In this document: positions 23,567 to 34,331 of the stretch, one piece after another
Layout of the letters: the number at the start of each line of letters is the position of its first letter
Position numbering within the stretch: the stretch's first letter is position 1
From: Desmodus rotundus
Lineage: Eukaryota > Chordata > Mammalia > Chiroptera > Phyllostomidae
Direction: 5' to 3'
Assembly (NCBI RefSeq): GCF_022682495.2
Contig: NC_071399.1
Span: 51,514,873-51,578,872 of the forward strand
DNA length: 64,000 nt
Notes under the pieces: model-generated
What the model was told of the DNA's origin: nothing
What the model saw: the letters and a program-made list of their open reading frames with translations, nothing else
Databases searched by the model: none
Position numbers and translations under genes: made by a program

Positions 23567-26500
23567 TTATGTTCCAGTTAAAGGTGAGATCATATGGTAT
23601 TTGTCCCTCACTTCCTGGCTTATTTCACTTAGCATAATGCTCTCCAGTTTCATCCATGCTGTTACAAAGGGTATAAGCTCCTTCTTTCTCTCTGCTGCGT
23701 AGAATTCCATTGTGTAAATATACCATAGTTTTTGGATCCACTCATTTGCTGATGGGCACTTAGGTTGCTTCCAGTACTTGGCTATTGTAAATTGTGCTGC
23801 TATGAACATTGGGGTGCACAGATTCTTTTGGATTGGTGTTTCAGTGTTCTTAGGGTATAATCCCAGCAGTGGAATTACTGGGTCAAAGGGCAGTTCCATT
23901 TTTAGTTTTCTGAGGAAATTCCATATTGTTTTCCACAGTGGCCTCACCAGTCTGCATTCCCACCAACAGTGCACTAGGGTTCCCTTTTCTCTGCATCCTC
24001 TCCAACATTTGTTTGTGGATTTGTTTATGTTGGCCATTCTGACTGGTGTGAGATGATACCTCATTGTGGTTTTAATTTGCATCTCCCTGATGGCTAGTGA
24101 TGCTAAGCATCTTTTCATATGTCTCTGGGCCTTCTGTATGTCTTCCTTGGAGAAGTGTCTATTCAAGTCCTTTGCCCATTTTTTAATTGGGTTGTTTGTC
24201 TTCCTGGAGTGGAGTCGTGTGAGTTCTTTATATATTTTGGAGATCAGGCCCTTGTCTGAGGTATCATTGGCAAATATGTTTTCCCATATTGTTGGTTCTC
24301 TTTGTAATTTGGTGCTGTTTTCTTTAGCCATGCAGAAGCTTTTTATTTTGATGAGGTCCCATTTGTTTATTCTTTCCTTTATGTCCCTTGCTTTAGGGGA
24401 TGTGTCTGTGAGGATGTTGCTTCGTGGAATGTCTGAGATTTTCCTGCCAATGTTTTCCTCAAGGACTTTTATGGTGTTACGGCTTATATTTAAGTCTTTT
24501 ATCCATCTTGAGTTTATTTCCGTGTATGGCGTAAGTTGGTGATCGAGTTTCATTTTTTTGCACGTAGCTGTCCAGATCTCCCAACACCATCTGTTGAAGA
24601 GACTGTTTTTGCTCCATTTTATGCTCCTGCCTCCTTTGTCAAATATTAATTGATCGTATAGATTTGAGTTTATTTCTGGGCTCTCTATTCTGTTCCATTG
24701 GTCTATGTGCCTGTTTTTATGCCAGTACCAGGCTGTTTTGATTACCGTGGCCTTGTAATACAGTTTGATATCAGGTATTGTAATCCCTCCTGCTTTGTCC
24801 TTCTTTCTCAAAATTGCTGCTGCTATTCGAGGTCGTTTATGGTTCCATATGAATTTCTGCAATGTTTGTTCTATATCTGTGAAATATGTCATGGGTACTC
24901 TAATAGGGATTGCATTGAATCTATAAATTGCTTTGGGTAGTATGGCCATTTTGATGATGTTAATTCTTCCAATCCATGAACATGGTACATGCTTCCATTT
25001 GTTTGTATCTTCCTTAATTTCTTTCTTCAGTGTTGTGTAGTTTTCTGAGTACAGGTCTTTTACCTCCTTGGTTAGGTTGATTCCTAGGTACTTTATTTTT
25101 CTTGTTGCTATATCGAATGGGATTTTTTTCCTGATTTGTGTTTCTGCAGTTTCATTGTTGGTGTACAGGAATGCCTTTGATTTCTGGGTATTGACTCTGT
25201 ATCCAGCTATTTTGCCAAATTCATTTATTAGGTCGAGTAGTTTTTGAGTGGAGTCTATAGGGTTTTCCATGTACACTATCATGTCGTCTGCAAACAGTGA
25301 CAGTTTCATTTCCTCCTTTCCAATTTGGATGCCTTTTATTGCTTTTTCTTGTCTGATTGCTGTGGCTAGGACTTCCAATCCTATGTTGAATAGGAGTGGT
25401 GAGAGAGGGCATCCTTGTCTTGTTCCTGATCTTAGTGGGAAGGCTCTAAGTTTTTGTCCATTGAATGTGATGTTGGCTGTAGGTCTCTCATATATGGCCT
25501 TAATTGTGTTGAGGACTGCTCCCTTTATTCCCCCTTTGCTGAGTGTTTTTATCAGAAATGGGTGCTGTATCTTATCGAACGCTTTTTCCGCATCTATTGA
25601 TATGATCATGTGATTTTTGTCTTTGCTGTTGTTGATGTGATGTATTATGTTTGTTGATTTTTGAATATTGTACCATCCTTGCATCCCTGGGATGAATCCC
25701 ACTTGGTCATGGTGGATGATCTTTTTAATGTATTGCTGGATGCGGTTTGCTAATATTTTGTTGAGAATTTTAGCGTCTATGTTCATCAGCGATATTGGCC
25801 TGAAGTTTTCTTTCTTCGTTGTGTCTTTATCTGGTTTTGGGATTAGGATGATGTTGGCTTCATAAAAAGAGTTTGGGAGTCTTCCATCAGTTTGGATTTT
25901 TTCGAATAGTCTGTGAAGGATAGGGGTTAGTTCTTCCTTGAATGCTTTGTAGAAATCTCCTGTGAAACCATCTGGTCCAGGGCTTTTGTGTGATGGGAGT
26001 TTCTTGATGACTGCTCCAATTTCCTTTGCTGATATTGGTCTGTTCAGGTTTTCTGCTTCTTCTTCAGTCAGTTTTGGAAGATTATATTTTTCTAGAAATG
26101 TGTCCATTTCATCTAGGTTTTCAAATTTCTTAGCATATAGGTCTTCATAGTAATTTCTTAAGATCCTTTGTATTTCTGTGGTATCAGTTGTAATCTCTCC
26201 ACTTTCATTTCTAATTCTGTTTATTTGGATCCTCTCTCTTTTCTTCTTGATAAGCCTACTTAAAGGCTTGTCGATTTTGTTTATCTTTTCAAAGAACCAG
26301 CTTCTGGATTCATTGATCCTTACAATTGTGCTTTTAGTCTCTATGTCATTTAGTTCTGCTCTGATCTTGGTTATTTCCTTCCTTCTGCTTGCTCTGGGCT
26401 GTCTTTGTTGTTGTTCCTCCAGTTCTTGTAGGCATAGGGTTAGGTTGTTTGTTTGAACTGTTTCTAACTTCTTAAGGTAGGCCTGTATTGCTATGAACTT

Positions 26501-27388
26501 CCCTCTCAGGACTGCCTTTGCTGTGTCCCATAGGTTTGGGGTTGTTGTGAGTTCGTTTTCATTTGTTTCCAGGAAGTTTTTGATTTCTTCCCTAATCTCG
26601 TTCTTGACCCATTCATTGTTTAATAGCATGCTATTCAGTCTCCATGATTTTGAGTGTTTTGGGTTTTTACCCTTAGGGTTGGTTTCTAGTTTCAGACCCT
26701 TGTGGTCAGAGAAGATGCTTGATATGATTTCAATTTTCTTGAATTTGTTGAGGGTTGCTTTGTGTCCTATCATGTGGTCTATCTTTGAAAAAGTTCCATG
26801 TACACTTGAAAAGAATGTGTATTTTGCTTCTTTGGGATGAAAAGCTCTGTATATATCAGTTAAGTCCATTTCCTCTAGGGTATTGTTAAGTGACACAATA
26901 TCTTTGTTAATCTTTTGTTTGGAAGACCTGTCCATTTTTGATAGTGGGGTGTTAAAATCCCCTACTATAATTGTGTTGCTGTCAATATCTTTCTTGAAAT
27001 CCTCCAAGATTTTCTTTATGTATTTGGGTGCTCCTATGTTGGGTGCATATATATTTATAATGTTTATGTCTTCTTGGTGGATTCTTCCTTTGAGTATTAT
27101 GAAGTGACCTTCTGGGTCTCTCTTTATGGCCCTTCTTTGGAAGTCTATTTTGTCTGATATGAGTATTGCTACCCCTGCTTTTTTTTCCTGTCCGTTTGCT
27201 TGGAAAATTTGTTTCCAGCCCTTCACTTTCAGTCTGTGTAAGTCTTTTGTCCTGAGATGGGTTTCTTGTAGGCAGCATATGTGTGGGTCATGTTTTCTTA
27301 TCCATTCAGCTGTTCTATGTCTTTTGATTGGAGCATTTAATCCATTTACATTTAAGGTTATTATCGATAGGTAGTTATTCATTGCCAT
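23567..27388 (-). CDS. L1 ORF2 protein (endonuclease / reverse transcriptase, 1273 aa), intact
   Basis: ORF2p nicks target DNA and copies L1 RNA into the nick. The frame is open for 1273 residues, close to the usual 1275 or so. The APE-type endonuclease is at 1-240: '[12 protein letters not shown]' (Asn13/Asn15), 'CCLQETHL' (Glu42), '[12 protein letters not shown]' and '[10 protein letters not shown]' with the catalytic Asp-His pair near 228. The Z region is at about 380-480 and the reverse transcriptase at about 480-780, with '[11 protein letters not shown]' near 700 holding the two catalytic aspartates. The C-terminal cysteine-rich segment reads '[18 protein letters not shown]' (C-X3-C-X7-H-X4-C). 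No stop or frameshift is present. The start ATG lies 46 bases after ORF1. The long open frames on the opposite strand here are shadows. Confidence 0.97.
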   Translation of the reverse strand: MAMNNYLSIITLNVNGLNAPIKRHRTAEWIRKHDPHICCLQETHLRTKDLHRLKVKGWKQIFQANGQEKKAGVAILISDKIDFQRRAIKRDPEGHFIILKGRIHQEDINIINIYAPNIGAPKYIKKILEDFKKDIDSNTIIVGDFNTPLSKMDRSSKQKINKDIVSLNNTLEEMDLTDIYRAFHPKEAKYTFFSSVHGTFSKIDHMIGHKATLNKFKKIEIISSIFSDHKGLKLETNPKGKNPKHSKSWRLNSMLLNNEWVKNEIREEIKNFLETNENELTTTPNLWDTAKAVLRGKFIAIQAYLKKLETVQTNNLTLCLQELEEQQQRQPRASRRKEITKIRAELNDIETKSTIVRINESRSWFFEKINKIDKPLSRLIKKKRERIQINRIRNESGEITTDTTEIQRILRNYYEDLYAKKFENLDEMDTFLEKYNLPKLTEEEAENLNRPISAKEIGAVIKKLPSHKSPGPDGFTGDFYKAFKEELTPILHRLFEKIQTDGRLPNSFYEANIILIPKPDKDTTKKENFRPISLMNIDAKILNKILANRIQQYIKKIIHHDQVGFIPGMQGWYNIQKSTNIIHHINNSKDKNHMIISIDAEKAFDKIQHPFLIKTLSKGGIKGAVLNTIKAIYERPTANITFNGQKLRAFPLRSGTRQGCPLSPLLFNIGLEVLATAIRQEKAIKGIQIGKEEMKLSLFADDMIVYMENPIDSTQKLLDLINEFGKIAGYRVNTQKSKAFLYTNNETAETQIRKKIPFDIATRKIKYLGINLTKEVKDLYSENYTTLKKEIKEDTNKWKHVPCSWIGRINIIKMAILPKAIYRFNAIPIRVPMTYFTDIEQTLQKFIWNHKRPRIAAAILRKKDKAGGITIPDIKLYYKATVIKTAWYWHKNRHIDQWNRIESPEINSNLYDQLIFDKGGRSIKWSKNSLFNRWCWEIWTATCKKMKLDHQLTPYTEINSRWIKDLNISRNTIKVLEENIGRKISDIPRSNILTDTSPKARDIKERINKWDLIKIKSFCMAKENSTKLQREPTIWENIFANDTSDKGLISKIYKELTRLHSRKTNNPIKKWAKDLNRHFSKEDIQKAQRHMKRCLASLAIREMQIKTTMRYHLTPVRMANINKSTNKCWRGCREKGTLVHCWWECRLVRPLWKTIWNFLRKLKMELPFDPVIPLLGLYPKNTETPIQKNLCTPMFIAAQFTIAKYWKQPKCPSANEWIQKLWYIYTMEFYAAERKKELIPFVTAWMKLESIMLSEISQEVRDKYHMISPLTGT

Positions 27389-27434
27389 TATTTCCTACCT
27401 GTGTTCCTCTGTCTTTCTCTTTTCCTTCCTTTCC

Positions 27435-28367
27435 TTAAAGCAGTCCCTTTAGCATCTCTTGCAGAGCTGGTTTGGTGGAGCTGTATTCTTTTAGACTTCT
27501 TTTGTCTGGGAAGCTCTTTATTTGGTCTTCTATCTTGATTGAGAGCCTTGCTGGGTAAAGTAGTCTTGGTTGGAGGCCTCTGGTTCTCATTACTTGGAAT
27601 ATTTTTTGCCATTCTCTTCTGGCTTGGAGCGTTTCCATTGAGAAGTCAGTTGCTAACCTTATTGGGGCTCCCTTGTATGTTACTTCCTTTTTCTCCCTTG
27701 CTGCCTTTAAGATCCTCTCTTTGTCTTGGAAATTTGCCATTTTAATTATGATGTGTCTTGCAGTGGGTCTCTTTGGGTTCCTCTTGTTTGGGACTCTCTG
27801 TGATTCCTGGATTTGGGTGACTTTTTCTCTCCTCAGATTAGGGAAATTTTCCATCATTACTTTTTCAAACAGGTTTTCTATCCCTTGCTCTTCTTCTTCT
27901 CCTTCTGGTATTCCTATTATACGGATATTGTTACGTTTCATGTTGTCCTGCATTTCCCTTATTGCCTCTTCATTCTTTCTGAGCCTCTTTTCCTTTTCTT
28001 GCTCCTTCTGGGTGTTTTTTTCTACTTTATCCTCCAGCTCGCTGATCCGATCCTCTGCTTCATCAAGTCTGCTTTTCATTCCTTCTACTGTGTTCTTCAA
28101 TTCAGAAATTGTATTCTTCATTTCCTCTTGGCTCTTGTTGATATTTTCTATTTCCTTTTTCATGTTGATATAGTTTGCAGTGAGTTCATTGTAGTTTCCT
28201 TGTAGTTTCTGGTAGTTCTCTTTGAGCTCAGAGAGCTCAGTGAGCTTCCTGATGACCATTGCTTTGAACTCAGTATCTGATAGTTGACTTGCCTCTTTTT
28301 CGGTTAGTATTCTTTCTGAGACTTCCTCCTTTCCTTTCATTTGGGAATTGTTTCTTTGTCCTCCCAT
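27435..28367 (-). CDS. L1 ORF1 protein (310 aa), intact
   Basis: This is an ORF1p-type nucleic-acid chaperone that binds L1 RNA as a trimer in the cytoplasm. The frame is open for 310 residues, slightly shorter than human ORF1p. Residues about 40-140 form a long coiled coil rich in heptads ('ENINKSQEEMKNTISELKN', 'RLDEAEDRISELEDKVEK'). The RRM-like domain follows, with 'NNIRIIGIPEGEEEEQGIEN' near 145-165, and the C-terminal domain includes 'ARHIIIKMANFQDKERIL' and 'YKGAPIRLATDFSMETLQAR'. The frame ends 'LQEMLKGLL'. I chose the ATG at 28367 because it is the first in-frame ATG after the leader and the spacing to the coiled coil is normal. ORF2 starts 46 bases after its stop. The same C-terminal domain, diverged, is in the HAL1-like copies. 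Confidence 0.95.
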   Translation of the reverse strand: MGGQRNNSQMKGKEEVSERILTEKEASQLSDTEFKAMVIRKLTELSELKENYQKLQGNYNELTANYINMKKEIENINKSQEEMKNTISELKNTVEGMKSRLDEAEDRISELEDKVEKNTQKEQEKEKRLRKNEEAIREMQDNMKRNNIRIIGIPEGEEEEQGIENLFEKVMMENFPNLRREKVTQIQESQRVPNKRNPKRPTARHIIIKMANFQDKERILKAAREKKEVTYKGAPIRLATDFSMETLQARREWQKIFQVMRTRGLQPRLLYPARLSIKIEDQIKSFPDKRSLKEYSSTKPALQEMLKGLL

Positions 28368-28744
28368 TGTTTGTGAGGCTCTTCTTGTTGGCCTCTGCTT
28401 CTTAAATTGCTTTGTTCTGAATCCCTGGGTTTATGATATGAACTTCTATGGTAGAATGCCAATGGGATTCGGTGGTGCTGTCTCCTTACTCTCCTGTGCT
28501 CACTGGTCTTGAGCTGACGTTTATGTGTTTAACACGGTCTAACTCTAGTCTTTTCAGCACTCCAGGTTTTGTTGTCGCACCGTCAGATCTTTCAATGTCC
28601 TCTATCTTTGGTCTCTGATCTTCGTATATGCTGGAATACTGTTGGCTGTTCGCTCTGCTCCTCAGATCAGCTAGGTATTTCCCTGGCGTTGCGGGGAAGT
28701 GGATTCCCGCTCCCACCTATGTTGCCGCCATCTTCCCGTCTCCC
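28368..28744 (-). promoter_or_regulatory. L1 5' UTR (internal promoter) with YY1-type site
   Basis: This is the 377-base leader of the full-length L1. Reading down from 28744 it begins with a short G-rich block, then carries AAGATGGCGGC at 28734-28724, a good match to the YY1 site that directs the start of transcription in human L1. The position about 11 bases from the end matches that role. Several CpG dinucleotides survive in the 28.5-28.74 kb part. Promoter function is an inference from L1 biology. The same motif occurs at the 5' end of HAL1-like copy B. Confidence 0.7.
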
Positions 28745-30613
28745 GGTTTCACAGGATTTTATGCATTCTTTCTTGGGCCTGATCGCCCTGGGGAACCCCC
28801 CTTTCCAGCACAGGGCTGCACCACCCTCCCTCATTGTTTCAGGCTTAAATCAGGCAGGGGAAGTAAGGCAGCCAAGAGACTAGGAGACTTCTTGCAGACA
28901 GAATGAAGACTCAGGCTACATCAAAGCTGAGGGGTAAGGGTCCATCACCCCCCTTTTCTATAGCCCCCCAAGTCCTTCCCTGAGGGTTCCTTCATGACCT
29001 TGCCTGTCATCACTCCCTTGAGGAATCTTACCCATCATTGGCTAACTGGTCATCCACTCAAGGCCAAGCAGGGTGAAGTAAAAGGGGACAGAGGTGGAGC
29101 CCCTGCTAGGGAGATAAGCTTTGTCTCCTTAGTGGCTTATGGTTTCAAGGTCTCTCACTCATCCTTAGCCATGGGGGGTTATAGCTTCTGAAACCAGGCA
29201 GGGCGGTTCCCAACAATAAACTTTTATTACAAATTAAAAATGATGTTCTTAAAAGTCTCTACTTAATCAGATATGAAATAACTTAAAAACCTTTAAAGAT
29301 GTAAAACAAAAAAAACAAGACAAAAATAAGTTTGTCATTACCAAAAAGAAATGTCTAAAAATAATACAATAATAAAAATAATTTAAAAATAGGAAATACT
29401 CCATGCTGCATGGATAATGCAGATAGGTCTAGTTATCTGGTCAACAGCCAAAAAGCAAGCACTTAAGGTGTTTAGCTGCAATCTTTTGTTCATTTCTTAT
29501 TGCTGGAATTTCATATTCATTGCTTGTTAGATGACTAAACAGAATGATGGTAGAGATGGTAAGCTGGCATTTACTCAGGCCCGCCTTGCTCAGTCTCAGA
29601 AGCTGACAAATTCTCAGCTACTGGATTGACTGCTTTTGTCTCTGCCATCTTGTGGGTTTAGGGTTTTCTGGGCATCTGTCCATAATTGAATTTATGGCGC
29701 TACTGACTTGAGGGGGCTGCCGACCTTGGGTCTTATCTCCTTGATTTTCCTTATCTTCTTCATTGCCATCCTCTCTAGGCTGTCTTTGGTGAGGAGAGCC
29801 CTTGCGGAATCGTGGTCTGTAGCCTGGATTATGCCTCACTGGTCTACCTTGTTCTCCTGGACACTGGTTGTCAGCACCTCCATCACTTCTGCCTGCACAG
29901 GAGGGTTACAATATTGTTGTTGATGCCCATAGGGTCTCTGCATGTATTAAGATGGAAACTGTCACCTGTGGTCGGGCAAGTGCTGTTGGGCCTGGCCCTC
30001 AGGAGCACTCTCTGATCCCTCATTCTTTTCCTCACTCTCACTATTCTGGTAATTCTGCTGGTAATTGTGTGGAGGAGCCCTGCAACATGGATAGTGTCTA
30101 TAATGGTTACACTCTGCTGCATATTGACTGCCTTGCACTGTTAGGTCCACCAGGGCTGCAACATTTGCCTCCTCTGCACTCTGTTCTCCTTCAACAACAT
30201 CAAACTCCACAGTCTCTCTGCCTCCCACTCTGCAGAGGTATTTCCTGGGGTTACTATTCTTTATGGAAGTTTGGTGGACAAATACATCTTCCTTGGTTTT
30301 GTTCCAGTTGATGAAACTATATCCATTTCTTACATTGAACCATTTTATTGTTCCTAAAACCTTCATTGCAATGGCCTTCTTGTCCTCACCAGCAGGCACC
30401 ACCAAATTGAGGTCCCTGGGCCACTGCTCTCTGTGCAGCTGACTGTGATGCCAGGCTTGGGGTGGCAGCAGTTCTGAGGGTGGGGGCGGCTGCTGGGACT
30501 CACCTTGTTGCTCCTGGTTGCAGTGATGGTGGTGGCCGGTGGCAGCCCTCCTTCCAGGGCAGCAGTGGTGGGTTGCTCAGGGCTCTCTGGGGTACATTCA
30601 AAACTTAAAATCT

Positions 30614-32309
30614 TAAAGTTTCTTTAAAATTCCTTAGAGAATGAATTTCACAAAATCTGGCTTGTTTAAGGGGGAAAAAAACAGACCTTTGGAGTAAAGT
30701 GTGACATTCTCCCAAATTCAAAATGTGTCAAAATATAAATCTCTGACTTTAATTTTTAGAGGATTTTTTTTTCTAGTAATTATCTATAAGACTCTCACGG
30801 TGGGAATTGAGAACTGTTCTCCATTTCCTCCCAGCATATTTTAACACTTTATTTTAAAATGCTGAACTTTGTTAGGGCTTCCTCCCTAGCAACATGTAGC
30901 ATTAAATCAACAGTATCAGCAATCCAAACTCTACCCCTATTTGGGATGTGCAGCAAAATACATCAAAACCTACTCCAAGATAGATCATACACAAGAAACC
31001 CTTGAATAACCCATATTCTCATTCTCAAGATGGTCTCTAAGAAAATCTAGGCCCAGATACAGCAAGCTAATTTTTCTAATCCAAATTGCAATTCAAGTCC
31101 CAGAAGTATATACATTTGCATGAAATATTCTTTTGAAGAAGTTCCTGCCAGGTGAGGAATTTTAAATGGGCTTTTCTCAACATGGGAGGCAGACAAATGG
31201 CATTGACAGGTCAAGGATTACATTTCTCACAACCAGGATATTCCAAATGGTTTCTTATTCCATGGGATCAATAAGCAGCCGGGCTCACGGGCATAAAGCT
31301 GTCTTAACCTCACCAATGCTCACACAGACCATTTCTTGAGCTTCTCCCAGGGTGGAGACTTAAAAAATACTGACATCTCTGAAACATGTACAGTAACAAA
31401 GACAATAAAAGGATGAAGGTAGAGAGACAAACTCAACTGCGGGCCTGTTCCCAAGACAGTTATTTAGTGCAGTTCAGACTGTCTTCTTGTGCAGAACAAA
31501 AACAGACCAAAATTTGCCAGCAGGAACAAGCCCCAATTTCTTTCCACAGTCATCTTCAGCCCAGATAGGACTTATAACACCTGTAATGAAAACAGCCAGT
31601 GTGAGATGAATTAACGTGACAGGGCTACCACTGCTAGTCATAAAAACCCTTTAAGGACCTTAAAACCTACAGAAGAACACAAAGATCGAAAACGTTTAAA
31701 TGCTGTAATCTCCATTTATAGACTTCCTTAGTGCCTGAGTTTCTGGTGGTTGGACTTGCAGTCCAGGCAGCTGTCTCAGCCAGAGCCTGTGTGGGAGTTT
31801 TGACTATCAGTCCATGCCCTTTCATCCCTGTCGGCCAGAGTGCATATGGGCTCACATGTGTCTCTTTTTACTCACACTTCCTTCTGGAAGCAGAATCATG
31901 GGGAAATTTGTTTGTCTACTTCATGGAAAGTTATGTGGGAACATGTGCTCTTTTCAAAAATAGGGTGACATTTTCTAAGAAGCTTTTATGAGAAGGTAGG
32001 ATCAGACCCAATCTGTCATCCTTTCATTGGCTTCTCTTAGCTCCTTCTCTTGGTATTTAATCCCTATATCACTGTGACTGAACATACATTGGCCTTAAGA
32101 TCCTAAGTCCAGGAAGTTAAGCCTCCTATTGGGTTTGCTTCCCCCAAAACCTTGCATCAAATCACAGAGAAGAGCAATTGAAAAGATAGGATTAAACTTC
32201 TGCAAATATAGCCATTTTCGCTACCATGCTTGCCCAGTCAATTAATCATGAAAGAACATTCTATCAGTGTTGCTATTGAACAGAGGAGTACTCAGTGAAA
32301 AGCAAATAT
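30614..32309. other. Non-coding, unassigned
   Basis: No gene or confident repeat is recognised. Open frames are short and domain-free. The right edge (32310-32324, AAAACTCAGTGGAAA) is the left copy of the duplication of HAL1-like copy B. Confidence 0.4.
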
Positions 32310-32332
32310 AAAACTCAGTGGAAAGGAGAACC

Positions 32333-32343
32333 AAGATGGCGGC
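32333..32343 (+). promoter_or_regulatory. YY1-type motif at HAL1-like 5' end
   Basis: AAGATGGCGGC lies 9 bases from the 5' end of copy B. It is identical to the motif about 11 bases from the 5' end of the full-length L1 (28724-28734 on the minus strand). In human L1 such a site sets the transcription start. The function here is inferred from sequence and position. Confidence 0.6.
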
Positions 32344-33080
32344 GTAGGTAGACACACTGTGCCTCCTTGCACAACCAGAACTCACAGAAAATCGAACAGC
32401 AAGGAAGTCCGACACCAAGTAGATAAAAAAGAAACATACATCCAGACCGGTAGGAGGGGCGGAGACGGGCACAGGGGCAGAGAGGACTCTTGTGGCCGTG
32501 GTGGGACCGAGACTGGTGGAGTGTGGGACGAACGGGGCAGGCAGTCTGACCACTAGCAGACCCTGCGGCCCCACATTTGCTCACAGATAAACCGAGAGGG
32601 GCGGACTCAGAGTGGCGGAGAACGGGGCAGGCACAGCGGCAAGTAGTACCCCACAGCCCCACTCTCACGCACAGATAAACCAGAATGAACAGCGGGGAGC
32701 AAAGCAGACTGCGTAACCCAGGGCTCCAGCTAGGGGGAAATAAAGCCTCAAACCTCTGATTGAAAACGCCCATGGGGGTTGGGGCGGCAGCAGGAGAGAC
32801 TCCCAGCCTCACAGGAGAGGTCGTTGGAGAGACCCACAGGGGCCTAGAGTGTTCACAAGACCACCCACTCGGGAACCAGCACCAGAGGGGCCCAGTTCAA
32901 TTGTGGGAAGCGGAGGGAGTGACTTAAATCCGGAGAAGAGTGGAGGGCACCATTGCTCCCTCTCGGCCCCTTCCCCATGTACAGCATCACAGCACAGCAA
33001 CCAGCGTTACCCTGCCCCAGGGAACACCTAAGGCTCTGCCCCTTTAAGTAACAGATGCGCCAGTACAAAAAAAAAAAAAA

Positions 33081-33917
33081 AGTCCCAAATGACAGAACAC
33101 TCAAAGCTCCAGAAAAAATACAACTAAGCGAGGAAGAGATAGCCAACCTATCGGATGCACAGTTCAAAACACTGGTTATTAAGATGCTCACAGAATTGGT
33201 TGAATTTGTTTGAAAAGTAGATGAAAAACTGAAGCCTATGCTAAGAGAAACAAAGGAAAATGTACAGGGAACCAATAGTGATGCGAAGGAAACTGGGACT
33301 CAAATCAATGGTGTGGACCAGAAGGAAGAAAGAAACATCCAACCAGAAAAGAATGAAGAAACAAGAATTCGGAAAAATGAGGAGAGGCTTAGGAACCTCC
33401 AGGACATCTTGAAACGTTCCAACATCCGAATTATAGGGGTGCCAGAGGAGAAGAGGAAGAACAAAAAATTGAAAACTTATTTGAACAAATAATGAAGGAG
33501 AACTTCCCCAGTCTGGCAAAGGAAATAGACTTCCAGGAAGTCCAGGAAGCTCAGAGAGTCCCAAAGAAGCTGGACCCAAGGAGGAACAAACCAAGGCACA
33601 TCATAATTACATTCCCCAAGATTAAAGATAAGGAGAGAATCTCAGAAGCAGCAAGAGAAAAGGACACAGTTACCTACAAAGGGGTTCCCATAAGACTGTC
33701 AGCTGATTTCTCCAAAGAGACCTTACAGGCAAGAAGGGACTGGCAAGAAGTATTCCAAGCCATGAAAGGCAAAGGCCTACATCCAAGATTACTGTATCCA
33801 GCAAAGCTATCATTTAGAATGAAAGGGCAGATAAAGTGCTTCTCAGATAAGGTCAAGTTCAAGGAGTTCATCATTAGCAAGCACTTATTATATGAAATGT
33901 TAAAGGGACTTACCTAA
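33081..33917 (+). pseudogene. ORF1 of HAL1-like copy B, lightly damaged
   Basis: This is an L1 ORF1p relative. By alignment with copy A the start codon is lost at about 33080 and one base is missing shortly after. An in-frame stop follows the 'KMLTELVEFV' region near 33210. The frame is then open from 33238 ('MLRETKENVQGTNSDAKETG', coiled-coil part, then 'LKRSNIRIIGVPEEK'), shifts at about 33455 in an A/G-rich run, and is open again from 33492 to the end ('RISEAAREKDTVTYKGVPIR', 'QARRDWQEVFQAMKGKGLHP', 'LLYEMLKGLT'). The coiled coil, RRM and C-terminal domain are therefore all still recognisable. No ORF2 follows the stop at 33917. Confidence 0.88.
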
Positions 33918-34331
33918 GAAAAAGAAGATCAAAAATAGGAACAGTAAAAATGACAGCAAACTCACAGTTATTAACAACCACACCTAAAACCAAAACAAAA
34001 GCAAACTAAGCAAACAACTAGAACAGAAACAGAATCACAGAAATGGAGATCACATGGAGGGTTATCAATAGGGGATTGGGAGGGGGAGAGAGGAGGGAAA
34101 GGTACAGAGAATAAATAGCATAGATGATAGGTGGAAAATAGACAGGGGGAGGGTAAGAATAGTGTAGGAAATGTAGAAGCCAAAGAACTTATAAGTATGA
34201 CCCATGGACATGAACTATAGGGGGGGAATGTGGGAGGGAGGGGGTGGGCAGGATGGAGTTGAGTGAAGGGGCGGAAATAGGACAACTGTAATAGCATAAT
34301 CAATAAATACATCAAAAAAACTCAGTGGAAA

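Larger units (their letters stand above)
23296..28744 (-). mobile_element. Full-length L1 with intact ORF1 and ORF2
   Basis: This 5.45-kb element contains a 5' UTR (28744-28368), ORF1, a 46-base spacer, ORF2 and a 3' UTR (23566-23296). It is flanked by a perfect 15-base duplication GTTTCACAGGATTTT at 23281-23295 and 28746-28760 (16 bases if the preceding G is counted). The 5' end starts with a G-rich block and an 'aagatggcggc' motif as in other full-length L1s. The 3' UTR has a G-rich run (seen as C-rich at 23468-23497) of the kind that forms quadruplexes, and the A-tail is seen as T runs at 23296-23320. Both frames are open with catalytic motifs. This is the only element in the window with full coding capacity. 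Current activity is an inference. Confidence 0.96.
22937..29215 (-). mobile_element. Solo LTR of an endogenous retrovirus, split by L1
   Basis: Without the L1 the LTR is about 0.8 kb. Read on the minus strand it starts TGTTGGGAACCGCC (29215 downward) and ends with GGAGCCCCCACA (to 22937), so it has TG...CA ends. It is flanked by a perfect 6-base duplication ATAAAC at 22931-22936 and 29216-29221, which sits in the 3' UTR of the YBX1 retrocopy. Six-base duplications and a TGTTGGGAACC start are typical of class II (betaretrovirus-like) elements; the class is an inference. No internal viral sequence is present, so the provirus recombined to a solo LTR. The L1 inserted later at 23296-28744. Confidence 0.85.
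22849..30599 (-). pseudogene. YBX1: YBX1 (Y-box binding protein 1) processed pseudogene, split by nested insertions
   Basis: This is an intronless retrocopy of YBX1, a cold-shock-domain DNA/RNA-binding protein. On the minus strand, the 5' UTR starts near 30599 and the coding part lies at about 30520-29590. The cold-shock domain is recognisable ('[19 protein letters not shown]', '[14 protein letters not shown]', '[17 protein letters not shown]'), then '[19 protein letters not shown]' and the C-terminal '[19 protein letters not shown]'. A frameshift after 'QGQAQQ' and other changes break it. The 3' UTR runs 29590-29216, is interrupted by an LTR that carries an L1, and resumes at 22930-22849 ('ctttattaacaggtgcttgc'). 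An imperfect duplication flanks the whole unit: GAAATTTAAAATCT at 22835-22848 and AAAACTTAAAATCT at 30600-30613. Not a functional gene. Confidence 0.93.
32325..34316 (+). mobile_element. HAL1-like element, copy B (ORF1-only LINE), near full length
   Basis: A 2.0-kb element has a 5' UTR of about 755 bases, an ORF1 relative and a 3' UTR, with no ORF2. The flanking 15-base duplication is AAAACTCAGTGGAAA (32310-32324 and 34317-34331). It begins 'ggagaaccaagatggcggc', so it retains the 5' end missing from copy A. Over about 170 bases of ORF1 (33600-33770 against 19155-19325) the two copies differ at about one position by eye. The 5' UTR is GC-rich with many CpG sites (32450-32640), as expected of a young copy. 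The 3' end carries the same closing signature as the other copies, then AATAAA and a short A-tail. Confidence 0.93.

Noticed and set aside
23214..28205. Many plus-strand open frames of 60-166 codons across the L1 region
   Set aside because: They lie opposite the intact L1 ORF1 and ORF2 and are products of the antisense of open coding sequence. None has a known domain.
29962..30405. A 147-codon open frame with a cold-shock domain, possible YBX gene
   Set aside because: It is intronless, truncated, frameshifted before the C-terminal half, lacks key aromatic and basic residues of YBX1, and is flanked by an imperfect insertion duplication. It is a processed pseudogene.
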